This document shows positions 31,001 to 39,827 of a stretch of 64,000 nt of DNA, piece by piece. The notes under the pieces were generated by a model that saw only the letters and a program-made list of their open reading frames with translations, ran no database searches and had not been told where the DNA came from. Every line of letters starts with the position of its first letter. The first letter of the stretch is position 1. This stretch comes from Bostrychus sinensis (lineage: Eukaryota; Chordata; Actinopteri; Gobiiformes; Eleotridae), in NCBI GenBank assembly GCA_020698575.1, contig CM036243.1:40028207-40092206 (forward strand). Direction: 5' to 3'. A program made the translations under genes and the position numbers.

Positions 31001-32139
31001 TCATTTCCCTGGAATCAGACGCTGAGTGCTCACAGATGTTGGATTTTTGCATCCACGTTTAAGTTTCTATTAAAAAAAAAAAACAGCATTTTGACCAAAA
31101 TCTCTTTCCATGAGTGAACAGGACTGTTTTGGCCAAACAAAATGATTTCAGTGAAGCTGTGTCTCTGTGCGAGAGCTGTGTGAAGAGTTTTGAGAAAGAG
31201 TTTGAAAACTGTGTCAAATGATAAGAAATGTTATAAATGATTTACAAACAGAGAATCCTGTTGAAATATAAGTTTGAAGAAGAAGATCAAATGGAACCAG
31301 ATTTCGGTAAATGAGCTAAAGCAAATGAGAAAAACTGTATTGTATTGTATTGTATTTTAACATGTTCTGTAATACACAGAGGTGAAAACTTACGGCTCTG
31401 TGCTGAAGTGTAATGGTATACTCATAGACCGGTCACTCCCGAGGGACTCACAGCTGGGACCAGGTTCAGAAGGATTTTGTTTCTGGTGGATCCTGAGACA
31501 AAGAAGAAAACAAACTTCAGTAAAACACATGGCACTGTTTTGTTTAAATCTTCAAAATATTAAAATTTTGTGCTTCTACAAAGTGTTACTGTGCCCCTTC
31601 AGTCAGAGATACACATGTAGTATCAATGAAACACAGATTATTCACAGGTTACAGGTTGTTTTTCATGTTTTAAAACTATTTCTCTGACTTATATATTATA
31701 TTTTAATGTAATCCAATCCTCTCTCTCTCTCTCTTGTTGTGAATCTTTTTTTTTTTTTTCTATTTCAAGGCTTGGTGTTTTCTAGTAAATGAACATCACT
31801 TTTATGTGACACCTAAAGCTAGTTTTAAGACCATAGCCAGACTCATATTATTAAAATGTTTTAACTGTCAGTTAAAGTGAAAGTGAATCTGACTCACTGT
31901 GGACCATCTTCTCTTTTAAAATCTATCCCCCATTCCTTGGACTCATCACTTCTGCAGGAGAGCCCTCTGGTCCCAGGAGCAGGTCTGTGGACACAGATGG
32001 TGCAGTGGTTTTAGTGCTGAGCTCTGACCTGGAGAACAGTGGTGGACCGTAACAGATCCTCATCTCACCTCTGAGCTTTGGGGCTGTCAGTGGTTTTAGA
32101 GGGAGGGGCCCCGTCCTCTCTGTGCTCTCTCTGATCCAT
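9460..32139 (-). CDS. NLR-B30.2 (fish NLRC3-like) immune sensor, 11 exons
   Basis: Assembled from splice signals on the minus strand. Exons: 32139-32069, 31984-31898, 31492-31394, 27240-27112, 27024-26994, 26168-25964, 25876-24088, 24011-23838, 12551-12378, 10474-10428, 10034-9460. All junctions join in frame; the total of 3381 nt gives 1126 aa plus stop. Order: short N-terminal repeats, helical segment, FISNA, NACHT (Walker A GVAGIGKT about residue 305; Walker B VVFIFDGLDE about 375), winged-helix/HD2 region, two 58-aa LRR exons, linker, PRY-SPRY about 936-1126. Fish NLR-B30.2 proteins are thought to be cytosolic pattern sensors that oligomerise through NACHT; ligands are generally unknown. 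Odd points: only two LRR exons, which is few for the family; an 11.3-kb intron filled with transposons; and a C-terminus running into a minisatellite. No frameshift or stop was found, so I call it potentially functional. Transcript data would settle whether further LRR or 5'UTR exons exist. Confidence 0.88.
10428..10474 (-). CDS. NLR exon 10: 47-bp linker exon
   Basis: Acceptor TTCCTTCAG and donor GTAAGTG. It encodes LEPAGAQWLTPGLRK, the conserved short linker between the LRRs and B30.2 in fish NLRs. Phase 2 in and phase 1 out, fitting both neighbours. Confidence 0.88.
10475..12377 (-). other. NLR intron 9; no other gene supported
   Basis: An ORF at 10892-11080 (+) begins with a hydrophobic, signal-peptide-like MKTYSISVSVSVLWISLTLL but ends after 62 codons and has no recognisable domain. 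AT-rich otherwise. Confidence 0.5.
12378..12551 (-). CDS. NLR exon 9: leucine-rich repeats
   Basis: 174 bp, phase 2-2, acceptor GTTCTCAG and donor GTCAGG, the same length and splice phases as exon 8. It encodes LSGCLISEEGCASLASAL, then LRDLDLSYNHPGDTGVKLL. It is separated from exon 8 by an 11,286-bp intron occupied by mobile elements. Confidence 0.9.
13205..13372 (+). promoter_or_regulatory. Probable promoter of the transposase gene
   Basis: The sequence immediately upstream of the start at 13373 contains AGCCAATCAG (about 13264) and ATGGCGGACGTGACG (CRE-like TGACG). It is more CpG-rich than the surroundings. No TATA box is seen. This is inferred from motifs only. Confidence 0.35.
13373..17537 (+). 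pseudogene. Transposase gene (ZAD-like finger + DDE core, Academ/DUF6589-like), broken
   Basis: Eight probable exons: 13373-13792, 14375-~14981, 15117-15566, 15644-15720, 15803-15980, 16055-16128, 16404-16528, 16622-17537 (about 950 aa). Exon 1 has a ZAD-like pair of C-x2-C motifs (LCRRCC and ICNTCANVV). The core shows FDN..DFFMKAHQQS, GGDRLTEGNCRNLQWAF, DRLEGLVFKFEDWHA and DAVKEGDGERLM, which I read as a D, D, E catalytic set. A Cys-containing finger-like segment (SCRQQGCGKTYIYEKA) lies before the last block. Lesions: in-frame TGA at 13778-13780, a frameshift near 15248, and a frameshift in the A8 run at 16909-16916. The family assignment rests on memory of DUF6589/Academ transposases and is an inference; a search is needed. 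It lies convergent to the helicase and was probably encoded by the same element. Confidence 0.72.
17538..18968. other. Spacer; possible internal remnant of the LTR element
   Basis: 1.4 kb between the transposase stop and the LTR. It has short ORFs (for example 18084-18272 and 18469-18753) with no motif I recognise, and a TCTATCTATC microsatellite near 18660. By position, the part next to the polypurine tract should derive from the LTR element, but no env or other gene can be recognised. Confidence 0.4.
18969..19342 (+). mobile_element. Retroviral-type 3' LTR (374 bp) with polypurine tract
   Basis: Starts TGTGTTGGAAATT and ends AATTTCCATCACA, near-perfect inverted termini in TG..CA form. A polypurine tract AAAAGGGAGGAAA (18956-18968) abuts the 5' side. 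Inside are a TATA box (TATAAAA about 19189) and an AATAAA signal (about 19269). No 5' LTR, primer-binding site or pol gene is found, so this is the 3' end of a decayed endogenous retrovirus or retrotransposon. It sits between the two convergent transposon genes. Its terminus lies about 250 bp beyond the helicase stop. Confidence 0.75.
19597..22092 (-). CDS. RecQ-like superfamily 2 DNA helicase, transposon-borne
   Basis: Three exons: 22092-21620, 21492-21410, 20813-19597. They sum to 1773 nt, an intact 590-aa frame. Motifs: I LPTGFGKSLIYQ (residues about 50-61), Ia VVVVVSPLLALMEQQV, II VDEVH (about 149-153), III ALTASAD, V VVVATTALGVGLNF, VI QETGRAGRDG (about 357-366). A Cys-rich segment (HLCCTYCHSVCKCQPEGC) follows, as in RecQ zinc domains. 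It has DEVH rather than the DEAH/DExH usual in RecQ, and is shorter than cellular BLM/WRN-type proteins with no HRDC seen. It should unwind DNA 3'-5' with ATP, probably serving the element's transposition. Splice signals: GTAAGA after exon 1, GTTAGG after exon 2. All motifs are intact, unlike the transposase partner. Confidence 0.9.
20912..21392. mobile_element. hAT-like MITE in helicase intron 2
   Basis: 481 bp with termini CAGTAGTGG and CCACTG, internal mirror similarity (ACTTAAGTGAAA near the left end, TTTCACTTAAGT near the right), and 8-bp flanking repeats GTTATTAG (20904-20911) and GTTAATAG (21393-21400) with one mismatch. It ends 17 bp from helicase exon 2. No coding capacity. Confidence 0.65.
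22215..22262. repeat. 48-nt hairpin upstream of the helicase gene
   Basis: The arms CCAGACTGATAT and ATATCAGTCTGG are perfect 12-bp inverted repeats. An inner stem CTCTGT/ACAGAG lies between them. It is located 123 bp upstream of the helicase start and next to the terminal inverted similarity, so it may be a subterminal transposase-binding or cruciform site. Confidence 0.75.
22890..23480 (-). mobile_element. L1/Tx1-type LINE ORF2 fragment
   Basis: Reading the minus strand, NASVDTLGIHKP is followed by PWRGKSLTLQGKVTLMNSLI and then FKCLWNNKPDQMKRK, the C-terminal region of L1/Tx1 ORF2 after the reverse transcriptase. The frame is broken between these blocks and after KRK. Below about 23100 the sequence no longer fits ORF2 and may be a second fragment. 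Degenerate; not a gene. Confidence 0.6.
23838..24011 (-). CDS. NLR exon 8: leucine-rich repeats
   Basis: 174 bp (58 aa), phase 2-2, acceptor CCTCCAG and donor GTCAGG. It holds two ribonuclease-inhibitor-type LRRs: LSSCNLSERSCEALSSVL, and LRVLDLSNNDLKDSG with LEQLR at the end. The 174-bp length matches the other LRR exon of this gene. Confidence 0.92.
24088..25876 (-). CDS. NLR exon 7: FISNA + NACHT + helical domains
   Basis: 1789-bp exon with acceptor TCATTCAG and donor GTGAGT. It starts with the FISNA signature (CQSKLKSNLQQK, then VFEGI.KAGNPTLLNQIYTE), followed by NACHT with P-loop GVAGIGKT, Walker B FIFDGLDECRLPLDF and the sensor-like LWITTRPAAANQIP. After these come the winged-helix and HD2 regions, including FIHLSVQEFLAALHV and ALAFILLSSEEDLDVF. 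Both P-loop Lys and Walker B Asp/Glu residues are intact, so nucleotide binding is predicted. The exon is uninterrupted. This single large exon encoding FISNA to HD2 is typical of the fish family. Confidence 0.95.
25964..26168 (-). CDS. NLR exon 6 (helical N-terminal domain)
   Basis: 205 bp, phase 0 to phase 1. It encodes LLEEDIFTFVKKELKKLHK, then LSTDYPECLE, an acidic linker and a second helix (FLKITLNFLRRMKQKELAE). This conserved segment precedes FISNA in fish NLRs. Its function is not established; a death-fold or oligomerisation role is often assumed. Donor GTAGGA. Confidence 0.82.
26994..27024 (-). CDS. NLR exon 5 (31-bp micro-exon)
   Basis: Acceptor CCACAG. It encodes EKLHVDSVFK, which joins in frame to LLEEDIFTF of exon 6; the VDS(I/V)F-LLEE junction is familiar in fish NLRs. 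The donor is GTCTGC, a weak but legal GT site. This is the least certain junction of the model. Confidence 0.65.
27112..27240 (-). CDS. NLR exon 4 (second PGPSCES repeat)
   Basis: 129 bp with acceptor AAACCAG and donor GTAGAG. It encodes SEPGPSCESFSSDSSMGHPI, a clear second copy of the exon 3 motif, followed by a Lys/Gln-rich tail. Symmetric phase 2-2 exon. The intron between exons 3 and 4 (27241-31393) holds a minisatellite and a dispersed repeat. Confidence 0.75.
27395..27760. repeat. Dispersed fish repeat in NLR intron 3
   Basis: Begins TTCAATTCAATTCAGTTTAT and contains AAAAACTCC, AAGAAACCTTATGGAG and CTCTCCCAGGACGGACAG, words of a very common fish interspersed repeat. Class not assigned. 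Confidence 0.5.
29268..30407. repeat. Minisatellite of CTCTCTGATTTACTGCAG units
   Basis: About 1.14 kb of units of roughly 17-21 bp, with variants TTAATGCAG, TTACTTCAG and TTACTACAGTT. It lies in the intron between NLR exons 4 and 3. Partly open frames across it are a by-product of the repeat. Confidence 0.95.
31394..31492 (-). CDS. NLR exon 3 (N-terminal PGPSCES repeat)
   Basis: 99 bp with acceptor GTCTCAG and donor GTAAGT. It encodes SEPGPSCESLGSDRSMS, the motif typical of the N-terminal repeats of fish NLRC3-like proteins. Symmetric phase 2-2 exon. Confidence 0.75.
31898..31984 (-). CDS. NLR exon 2 (N-terminal repeat-like exon)
   Basis: 87 bp with acceptor ...CCACAG and donor GTGAGT. It encodes a PGTRGLSCRSDESK-type peptide followed by IDFKRED, a diverged form of the short Ser/Cys motif repeated in exons 3 and 4. 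It is a symmetric phase 2-2 exon, so it can be duplicated or skipped without breaking the frame. Confidence 0.7.
32069..32139 (-). CDS. NLR exon 1 (start codon exon)
   Basis: 71 bp: ATG at 32139-32137, then 23 codons plus 2 bases, ending at a GTGAGA donor (32068-32063). The peptide starts MDQREHREDGAPPSKTT, which resembles the short acidic/Ser-rich first exon of fish NLRC3-like proteins. Its phase-2 end matches the next exon. Confidence 0.75.
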
Positions 32140-33083
32140 GCTCAGTCCAGAGACCTACAGAATGACCCTATCTGACGCTCAGATGGTTGATGATGCTACA
32201 ATAATTCATTCCCAGCAGCAGCACATGTCAGAGTTATGGACTAATGACTGTAATAAGATGAAAATCAGGTGCTACCTGTAGTTTGACACTGGCAGGATAC
32301 ACAAGGATTCAGCTGAGGGCCTGTTAATACTGAAGACTATAGGCAGGACCTTGTTCTTCCTCCCAAAAGCCCAACCCCTCGTCCTCGCCGTGGGAGGTGG
32401 AAACAGGAGGGGTCTGCTGGGACAGGACAAGTATGGTTTGGGTCTACAGACTCATGGGCCGCTACAGGAAACAAAAACAGATTAGACCACATTAGAAGCA
32501 ACCAAACAGTGTAAACCAGAACTGGATTAGTTCTGGAGCCAAACCCAGGATTTAACCAGGACTACTACCAAGTCATCAACACTAACTACATTAATAAGAA
32601 GGAAAACATGAAAAGGCACAATTTATTTTGAGTTAGCAACAAACAAGGCTAAAGTTAGGCACAAAATGATGTTAATGTCCAAGGTTTAAAACAGTTATTT
32701 TATCAGTAAAAGTGAAGACAGGACAGTTTGTAAAATGTAGTATTAGAGATTTAGTAGAGATGCTGTTTGTGGTTAAGTTTTTTAGGACTGCTCCTAAATA
32801 ATGTAATAATTATTTTTCAGTGTCCAAGCTTGTTACAGTCTCATACACTATAATAGCACTTATACTGAGTTTTTCCTGCCCTGGGGCTTTGTACAACACT
32901 GTTTTAAAAAATCTGAATGTCAAAAAAGAATAAGTTATTCATGGATCTACTCTGGCCATGCTTTTTCAGACAAAAGACATAAATGTGATTATCTAAGATA
33001 CACAAGTACCTAACTATGAACTGGTGATCTGGCACTGTAACTGTAATAACTGCACAAATGACAGTTTGATGAAGCAGTGAAGA
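32140..33083 (-). promoter_or_regulatory. Region upstream of the NLR start codon
   Basis: The promoter of the NLR gene should lie here or further up if there are 5'UTR exons. I see no clear TATA box or CCAAT near the ATG. A GC-richer patch lies at 32340-32460. Nothing else is identified. Confidence 0.25.
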
Positions 33084-33091
33084 CCTTAAAC

Positions 33092-33526
33092 CAGGGGCGT
33101 AACATCAGGCAGTGCAGACCGTCCTGGGGCCCTGGAGGTTTAGGGGCCTTGTTTATCTATGGTCAAGTCTGTGTTTAAAATAATTAATATTCATAATAAT
33201 TAGAAGCAGCATATAAAGCTGGTACAGATTTGAAAATAAATTCAATTTTAAATCCTATTAAATTCATACATTTCTAACAAAAAAAATCATGTATTTTTAG
33301 GATAAATACACAAAGTGTAATAATAATTTAAAAAATTAATAAAGTTTCACAAAATTGTCCCTAAATAATAATAAACAAACCATTGTTTTTGTGTTAAACT
33401 CAACAGTAACCTTTGATAAATTAAAAACCTTAATGCATGAACCTAAAGTACTGAATGTGCTTCATAACTTTAGGGCCCAGTCTGAAATCTTGCACTGGGG
33501 CCCCACATTACCAAGTTACGCCACTG
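33092..33526. mobile_element. hAT-like MITE with perfect 8-bp target duplication
   Basis: 435 bp with ends CAGGGGCGTAAC and GTTACGCCACTG, flanked by CCTTAAAC at 33084-33091 and 33527-33534. Non-coding. The 8-bp duplication and CAG-type ends fit hAT. Confidence 0.85.
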
Positions 33527-34190
33527 CCTTAAACAGACTTTATTTACTGGCTTTACAGCTATGTAATCTTGTAATGTAGCGTATCATAATTGACAAGTGC
33601 TAAAAGATGTCACGCCTTTACCGCTGTGTCTCTGTGTCTCATAAAACCATAATCACTGTCTCCATTTCTTCTTTGGGCAGATTAAAATCCACACACCGTC
33701 CATTCTGACAGACTGTGTCCATCACAGAAAGGATCACGCTAGAAACTTTGCTAAATTTATCAAAATTACTCAATAAAGGCTTACAGAACACAACACAACA
33801 TGTGTCACACACCTGTGCCTCAGGACACACCCACACACACCTGAGACACAAACTACCAACCAACAATGACTGTAACAGACTTCATCTAAACTATAATAAA
33901 ACCACAGAATCCCTTTCATGCCATAACACCACAACAAATCTGTGTTTTGACAACACACAGCACTCACTCCTCACTGGAAACATGGGTGATCCATTTCATT
34001 CTCTTTTCTGAAGAAAAAGTCCTGCATTTCCTGAAAAGCCAGGTTTGTCCAGAATCACAGCTGTCCTGAAGTTTGGTCTCAGTTATGACAGATGATAATC
34101 CAAATCCAGTCCCTGTTTGCTGGCACCCGTTTATATTTGGGTCTGTACTCACTCTTCTTTACATTGAGCTGCTCTCTCTGTGTCCCACAG

Positions 34191-34540
34191 TCGTAACAGT
34201 TATTACACTGACTGTAACAGTTATTACACTGACCGTAACAGTTATTACACTGACTGTAACAGTTATTACACTGACCGTAACAGTTATTACACTGACTGTA
34301 ACAGTTATTACACTGACTGTAACAGTTATTACACTGACCGTAACAGTTATTACACTGACTGTAACAGTTATTACACTGACTGTAACAGTTATTACACATG
34401 ACCGTAACAGTTATTACACTGACCGTAACAGTTATTACACTGACTGTAACAGTTATTACACTGACTGTAACAGTTATTACACTGACTGTAACAGTTATTA
34501 CACTGACTGTAACAGTTATTACACTGACTGTAACAGTTAT
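34191..34540. repeat. 21-bp minisatellite
   Basis: Unit GTAACAGTTATTACACTGAC(T/C), about 17 copies, with one CA insertion near 34396. Because 21 is a multiple of 3, frames stay open on both strands (NSYYTDC/R and CNNCYSQ peptides). I do not regard these as genes. Confidence 0.95.
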
Positions 34541-34544
34541 AACA

Positions 34545-35590
34545 AATCTGTAGTAAAAAGAGTGGTATCATGAGTGGGGAACTCTGAGCCACAGCTCGAT
34601 CAAAACAAGCCTTCTCTGCAGCCCACTGTGTACACAAACTAAACACAACCAGACAATAACAAATAATAAATAACTACTTCAGTGAGAGATATAACTTGTC
34701 TTTAGTAGGATTGTTATTACTGCAGCTGCCTACTTCTTCAGTTCTTTGGTTTGTATGGAGTTATAGTGTTCATAGAGACTCGTCACAGTAAGCAACAGCC
34801 TATGATAATCTTTATTTTATTTTTTTTAGGCCTCCTTTTTTGTGTGAGACATTTAAATGTCTGTAATTCAATTTAATTTTAAAGTAAAAGATTGGCCTAG
34901 ATTTTAAATCCTAATTAATTACTTGCTGATGCATCTCATTATGATATGCAACATTTTATAAATTTGACTGAAAAAAAAAAAGTTACACTCATTTATATTA
35001 TTTAGTGTGAAAGAGGTTTTGGCCCTGGATTTGTTTTTAATTCACCTGGAGGTAAAGATAAAGACACTGTTCCTGCTGCGTCTCTGGGACTTGAACTGAT
35101 TGGACCCAGAGCAGCTGCACACATCACACTTAACAACCAGATAAACACAACAATGTTCTTTAAATAAATCCTCATGCACTGACACACATCATATCTGCCC
35201 TACACTGCCCTCTGGAGCCACAGGCCAGTCACTGCAATTAAACACACAAAACTAAAACAGCACAGGAGGAAAATCATGAGGCAGGACCTAACCACCATTA
35301 AAAACCAGAATAATAAATCCTACATTAAAAACAGCAGGTCCACATCTGGATTAAATAAGATTAAATAAAGTATAAAAAGGCAGCTCCAAACTAAAGTTGG
35401 TCTACATCAATTCAATCAGATCAGAAAAGTCAGAAATGAACTCAGGACTAAACTTGACTTTAATGAGCACCAACAGCTGGTAAACATGTTCATCACATTG
35501 ATTAAAGTCATTCAAAACCTCATCAAACTAAGATTAAACTCCAGATATACAGAGGCTAGAACCAGGAAATAAACCAGGACTAACTCAGGA
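34545..35590. other. No gene recognised
   Basis: AT-rich intergenic sequence without a recognisable ORF or repeat class. Confidence 0.5.
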
Positions 35591-35594
35591 CCAA

Positions 35595-35840
35595 ACTAAA
35601 TCTGGACTAAACCAAGACTAAACCAGGTCTAAAGTCAGAACTAAACCCAGGACTAAACCCAGAGCAGAGCGGTGTTGAAAATAATCAAACTGAGTCAAAC
35701 CTGAGTGGATCCAAAGTGTCCCAGAGAAAAGTGTGCGACTGAAGGAAAAGGTTTGTTTGTGTGTTCCTCCTGGAGACTCAGAGCTGCACCTGGATTGGAC
35801 CCCAGGGAGAGGTCCACAAGAGAAAAGGTTCATTATAGTC
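35595..35840 (+). other. Duplicated CPKC segment (copy B)
   Basis: 35635-35785 matches 41575-41725: CCCAGAGCAGAGCGGTGTTG, then CCAAAGTGTCCCAGAGAAAA. It starts with 11-bp-type words (GACTAAACCAGGTCTAAA). The downstream GC boxes of copy A are absent here. Confidence 0.5.
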
Positions 35841-35899
35841 CTGACTGTGGTGAGGACAGAGTCTACAGTATACGATACTATAATGTTTCACTAATCCCA

Positions 35900-37020
35900 G
35901 AGTTTATTTCTGAATGAACTGACTGCTTCTTAAAATGCAGTTTGTCCTGATTCACTGAGAGTTCCTTAAAGAGGATGTTTTTGTCTTGATGCTGTGTTTG
36001 TAAAATGAGGACAAACTCATTCTTTTGACATTTTGCACTGAATCATCCTGGCCACTAGATGGAGCCATTGTCTGAGTTATGTTACAGTTTTCTCATTTGC
36101 TTTAACACATTTCTCCATTCAAAATCCTCTTCTGAAAAACACTTTTTGACATTTTTTTTCATGCATTGTTTCACAAAGTTATAATCCTTCATTTTAATTT
36201 GATGTATATGTTTTCACAATTTCAGAGGTTTTAAACATTTTTTTGGGCTGATGAATATTCTGACCACTTGCTGAGGGCAAACAAAATAACACAGACTTTC
36301 CAACCACAGACCATACGTTCAAAAGAATTTGACCAAAAAAGACAAAAATGTGTGCATAAAGATAGCAGAGGTATATGCATTTCCTTTAGATTTAACTTTG
36401 TAAGTATGTCAATTTTTATTTATTTTTAATTTATTTTATTAGTTTATTTGACAGGGACAATGTGCAAATACATTAAAGATGCTTTACACCAGATTATAGC
36501 TGAAGCTAGTTTCCATCTGTAGTCCCTGAGCAGGTGAGAAATACCACATAAGCAAATACAAGCAATATAAACAAAACACATTCACACGCTGTGACTATGA
36601 ATTATTACACAATTATACATTAAAATCTCACTAAGACCACATCGTACCTGTTACAATTCTTAATGCTGACCCTGCTGATTTTCCAATAGTAATTTCTTGA
36701 GATTAAATGAAAAGTTTTTCATGTCAGAGGAAAGTTTCAGACTCTGTGGGAGTTCCATTCTTTAATGGCTTTGAAGGAGAAAGCTGTCTGTGAGAAAGCA
36801 GAACTCCGCTGAGGTAATCTGCAGTCATTTGGACCTGGAGGTCCTCACTGTTTGTTCAGAGCAGAGCTGCACAATTTTTTCCAGTGGAGGAGGCGCTGCA
36901 TTATTTAAGATTTTAAAGATTAATCGCACATATATTTTTTTATTATAATTTTCATAATATACACTTTTTTATGAAAGACCTCTTTTGTCCCGACTTTCAA
37001 GAATGAATGAAATATTTTAT
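35900..37020. other. No gene recognised; one repeat-like stretch
   Basis: 36440-36960 has the look of a dispersed fish repeat (TTGACAGGGACAATGTGCAA). No ORF of note. Confidence 0.4.
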
Positions 37021-37028
37021 ATGGCACC

Positions 37029-37458
37029 TAGTGTTGTAGTCAAGACCGTAGTAATCCAGACCAAGACCAGTCCAAGTCCAGACTGAACCCAGACTGAGAC
37101 AAGGCCGAGACTTTCAGGGTTCAAGGCCGAGTCAAGACCGAGACCAAGACAAACAGAGACCAGTGAACTAACACTAAATAAAGGGGGAAAGTAAAAAAAA
37201 AAAAAAAAAAAAAGTTCAAAACGAAAAAAGATTATTTTAATGATTTAAAGCAACAGACTCCACAAACAAACAGAGACAGATCTTGTTCCTGGTTCTTCTG
37301 ATGCACAAAACTAATTACTTACAAATGAATACAGATTCAAAAGTAAAGTATTTTCTTATGTTTGGTTTAAAAAAATCTCAGAGACCGCCACATCTGAGAC
37401 AAGACCAAGACCGAGTAAAAAACTGTTCTCCAGAGCGGTCTGGGGCGCTCCAACACTA
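37029..37458. mobile_element. hAT-like MITE with 8-bp target duplication
   Basis: 430 bp with ends TAGTGTTG and CAACACTA, flanked by ATGGCACC at 37021-37028 and 37459-37466. The inside is rich in GAGTCAAGACCGAGACC-like words and an A18 run. Non-coding. Confidence 0.85.
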
Positions 37459-38339
37459 ATGGCACCTTTTGTTTTTGATGCACACTTTGTTTTCTTGCTG
37501 TCTGCTCTTTATTCTGTACGACAGTAAGAGCTGCCTTAACAAGTGACTTTCTCCACTTGTCACATTAATAAAGTTCAGTCTTATTTGATCTGATCTTAAA
37601 TGATATTCCTTATTTACTGTCTCACACATTTGACAGTTTTCTCTCCACACAGAAGCTTTTGATTTTTCATGTCCTGGATTCATCCTTCCATCTGATCAGA
37701 AACACAGTCTGCCCTCTCATTCTGACTCCTGTCTGCAGCACTGACACAGGAGCGTCCTGGTTTGTTTGGAGACAAAAGCTGATCACTGACTCATTTTTAC
37801 ACCAGTTCACCTCCACTGAAGATTAAAATGTATCATTAGACACAGAATCCAGTGTGGACGTGTGTTTTTCTGTGGAGAACACAGTGTTTTTGTCTGGGGC
37901 CTGTGTGAAAAGTTTGGAGGAGAAATGAGGAACATTTAAAGTGAGGCTTTGCAGAACAGAGAGCGCTTTCACAAAATAAGGACAAAAAAGTCTTAGTTAT
38001 GTATTAGACAGAAAAAAGTGAATTAAAAAGTCAAAGGCACAAGGTCTAGGCCTGGATTTGTGGATTTATGGAGCGCACAGGTCCCAGTCTCCTCCTCCTG
38101 GACAGTTTCAGCAGGTCTGAGAGTCCACCACATTTTAATCTAAATGTGAATGTGTGTCACTTCTTCTCCTCCTCTGCTCTGTTCCCTTCAGAGGAGTCCA
38201 CAGGGAATCCTCTGCTCCATCTGAGCCTCTGCATCCTCTTCTCTCACACCCACTAACTTCATGTCCTCTTTCACTACATCCATAAACCTCCTCTCTGCTC
38301 TTCCTCTAGGCCTCCAGCTCTGACCTCAGCCTCATCCTT

Positions 38340-39278
38340 CTACCCACTGTCCCTCCTCTGTACCCTCACTGTCCCTCCTCTGTACCCTCACTGTCCCTCC
38401 TCTGTCCCCTCACTGTCCCTCCTCTGTACTCTCACTGTCCCTCCTCTGTACCCTCACTGTCCCTCCTCTGTACCCATACATTCACGGTCCCTCCTCTGTA
38501 CCCATATATCCACTGTCCCTCCTCTTTACCCATATATCCACTGTCCCTCCTCTGTACCCATATATCCACTGTCCTTCCTCTGTACCCATATATTCACTGT
38601 CCCTCCTCTGTACCCATATATCCACTGTCCCTCCTCTATACCCATATATCCACTGTCCCTCCTCTGTACCCATATATCCACTGTCCTTCCTCTGTACCCA
38701 TATATCCACTGTCCCTCCTCTGTACCCATATATCCACTGTCCTTCCTCTATACCCATATATTCACTGTCCCTCCTCTTTACCCATATATTCACTGTCCCT
38801 CCTCTTTACCCATATATTCACTGTCCCTCCTCTGTACCCATATATCCACTGTCCTTCCTCTGTACCCATATATCCACTGTCCTTCCTCTGTACCCATATA
38901 TCCACTGTCCCTCCTCTGTACCCATATATCCACTGTCCTTCCTCTATACCCATATATTCACTGTCCCTCCTCTGTACCCATATATCCACTGTCCTTCCTC
39001 TGTACCCATATATCCACTGTCCTTCCTCTATACCCATATATTCACTGTCCCTCCTCTGTACCCATATATCCACTGTCCCTCCTCTGTACCCATATATCCA
39101 CTGTCCTTCCTCTGTACCCATATATCCACTGTCCCTCCTCTGTACCCATATATCCACTGTCCCTCCTCTGTACCCATATATCCACTGTCCCTCCTCTGTA
39201 CCCATATATCCACTGTCCCTCCTCTTTACCCATATATCCACTGTCCTTCCTCTGTACCCATATATTCACTGTCCTTTC
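38340..39278. repeat. Minisatellite changing from 22-bp to 28-bp units
   Basis: The left part (38345-38470) repeats GTACCCTCACTGTCCCTCCTCT (22 bp). From about 38480 the unit becomes 28 bp, with CATATAT(C/T) inserted between TACC and CACTGTCC, for about 28 copies. 28 bp is not a multiple of 3, so a minus-strand frame cycles through three phases (IYGYRGGTVDIWVQRRDS-like peptides); this is an artefact. Confidence 0.95.
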
Positions 39279-39447
39279 TGTGTAATTAATTAATAGAATT
39301 ATGATTACAATTTTGATTTTTGCTCCCAACGTTAACAAAAACTATAATTGAGAAAAAGTGATTAATTAAAGTATTTTATGAAAGACAAACTGTCTCTTCC
39401 CAAAACCTGCAGCAGAACTACTCATGTGATGGACTGCATTTAAAAAC

Positions 39448-39741
39448 ATGGCAGGAGGAGAGCAGCAGCAGAAGATCTTAGTGAGCAGAGGAGGCACAAC
39501 AAATTCTGTTGTTTGGGAGCAGTTTGGGTTTGAGGAGGCCAACGTTGAGCGTGTGTTTATTTACTCAAACACCTATGGAGCTAACGCTAACCCACAGCTA
39601 TGGGGTAAAAGCAAAAGTAAAAAGAAAGCTCGTCTTAGGCCCATTACCATTTCTCTCCCTTTCCTCTTCTCCTTAGACCTTCCCCTTCATTTTGTGTGTT
39701 CACGAGAGACGAAGGGATGTCTCAATTCTCTTTTGGACTGA
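39448..39741 (+). pseudogene. Possible BED-finger / hAT-derived exon fragment
   Basis: A 97-aa frame with ILVSRGGTTNSVVWEQFGFE, which resembles the start of BED-type domains in hAT transposases and ZBED genes. The expected C-x2-C and H-x-H pairs are missing. Weak call. Confidence 0.3.
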
Positions 39742-39827
39742 GGGGAAGGGTGAGGGCGCTTTACCAGATGCACACTTAAAAACAAGGGCTAGCAGGAGTT
39801 TCCCATGATACATTGTGTTTATCTGTA

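Noticed and set aside
34073..34646. Repetitive 70-166 aa ORFs on both strands
   Set aside because: Low-complexity translation of the 21-bp minisatellite.
38482..39338. Overlapping 60-160 aa ORFs rich in GYRGGTVDIW
   Set aside because: Products of the 28-bp tandem repeat read in three phases; no start context, no family.
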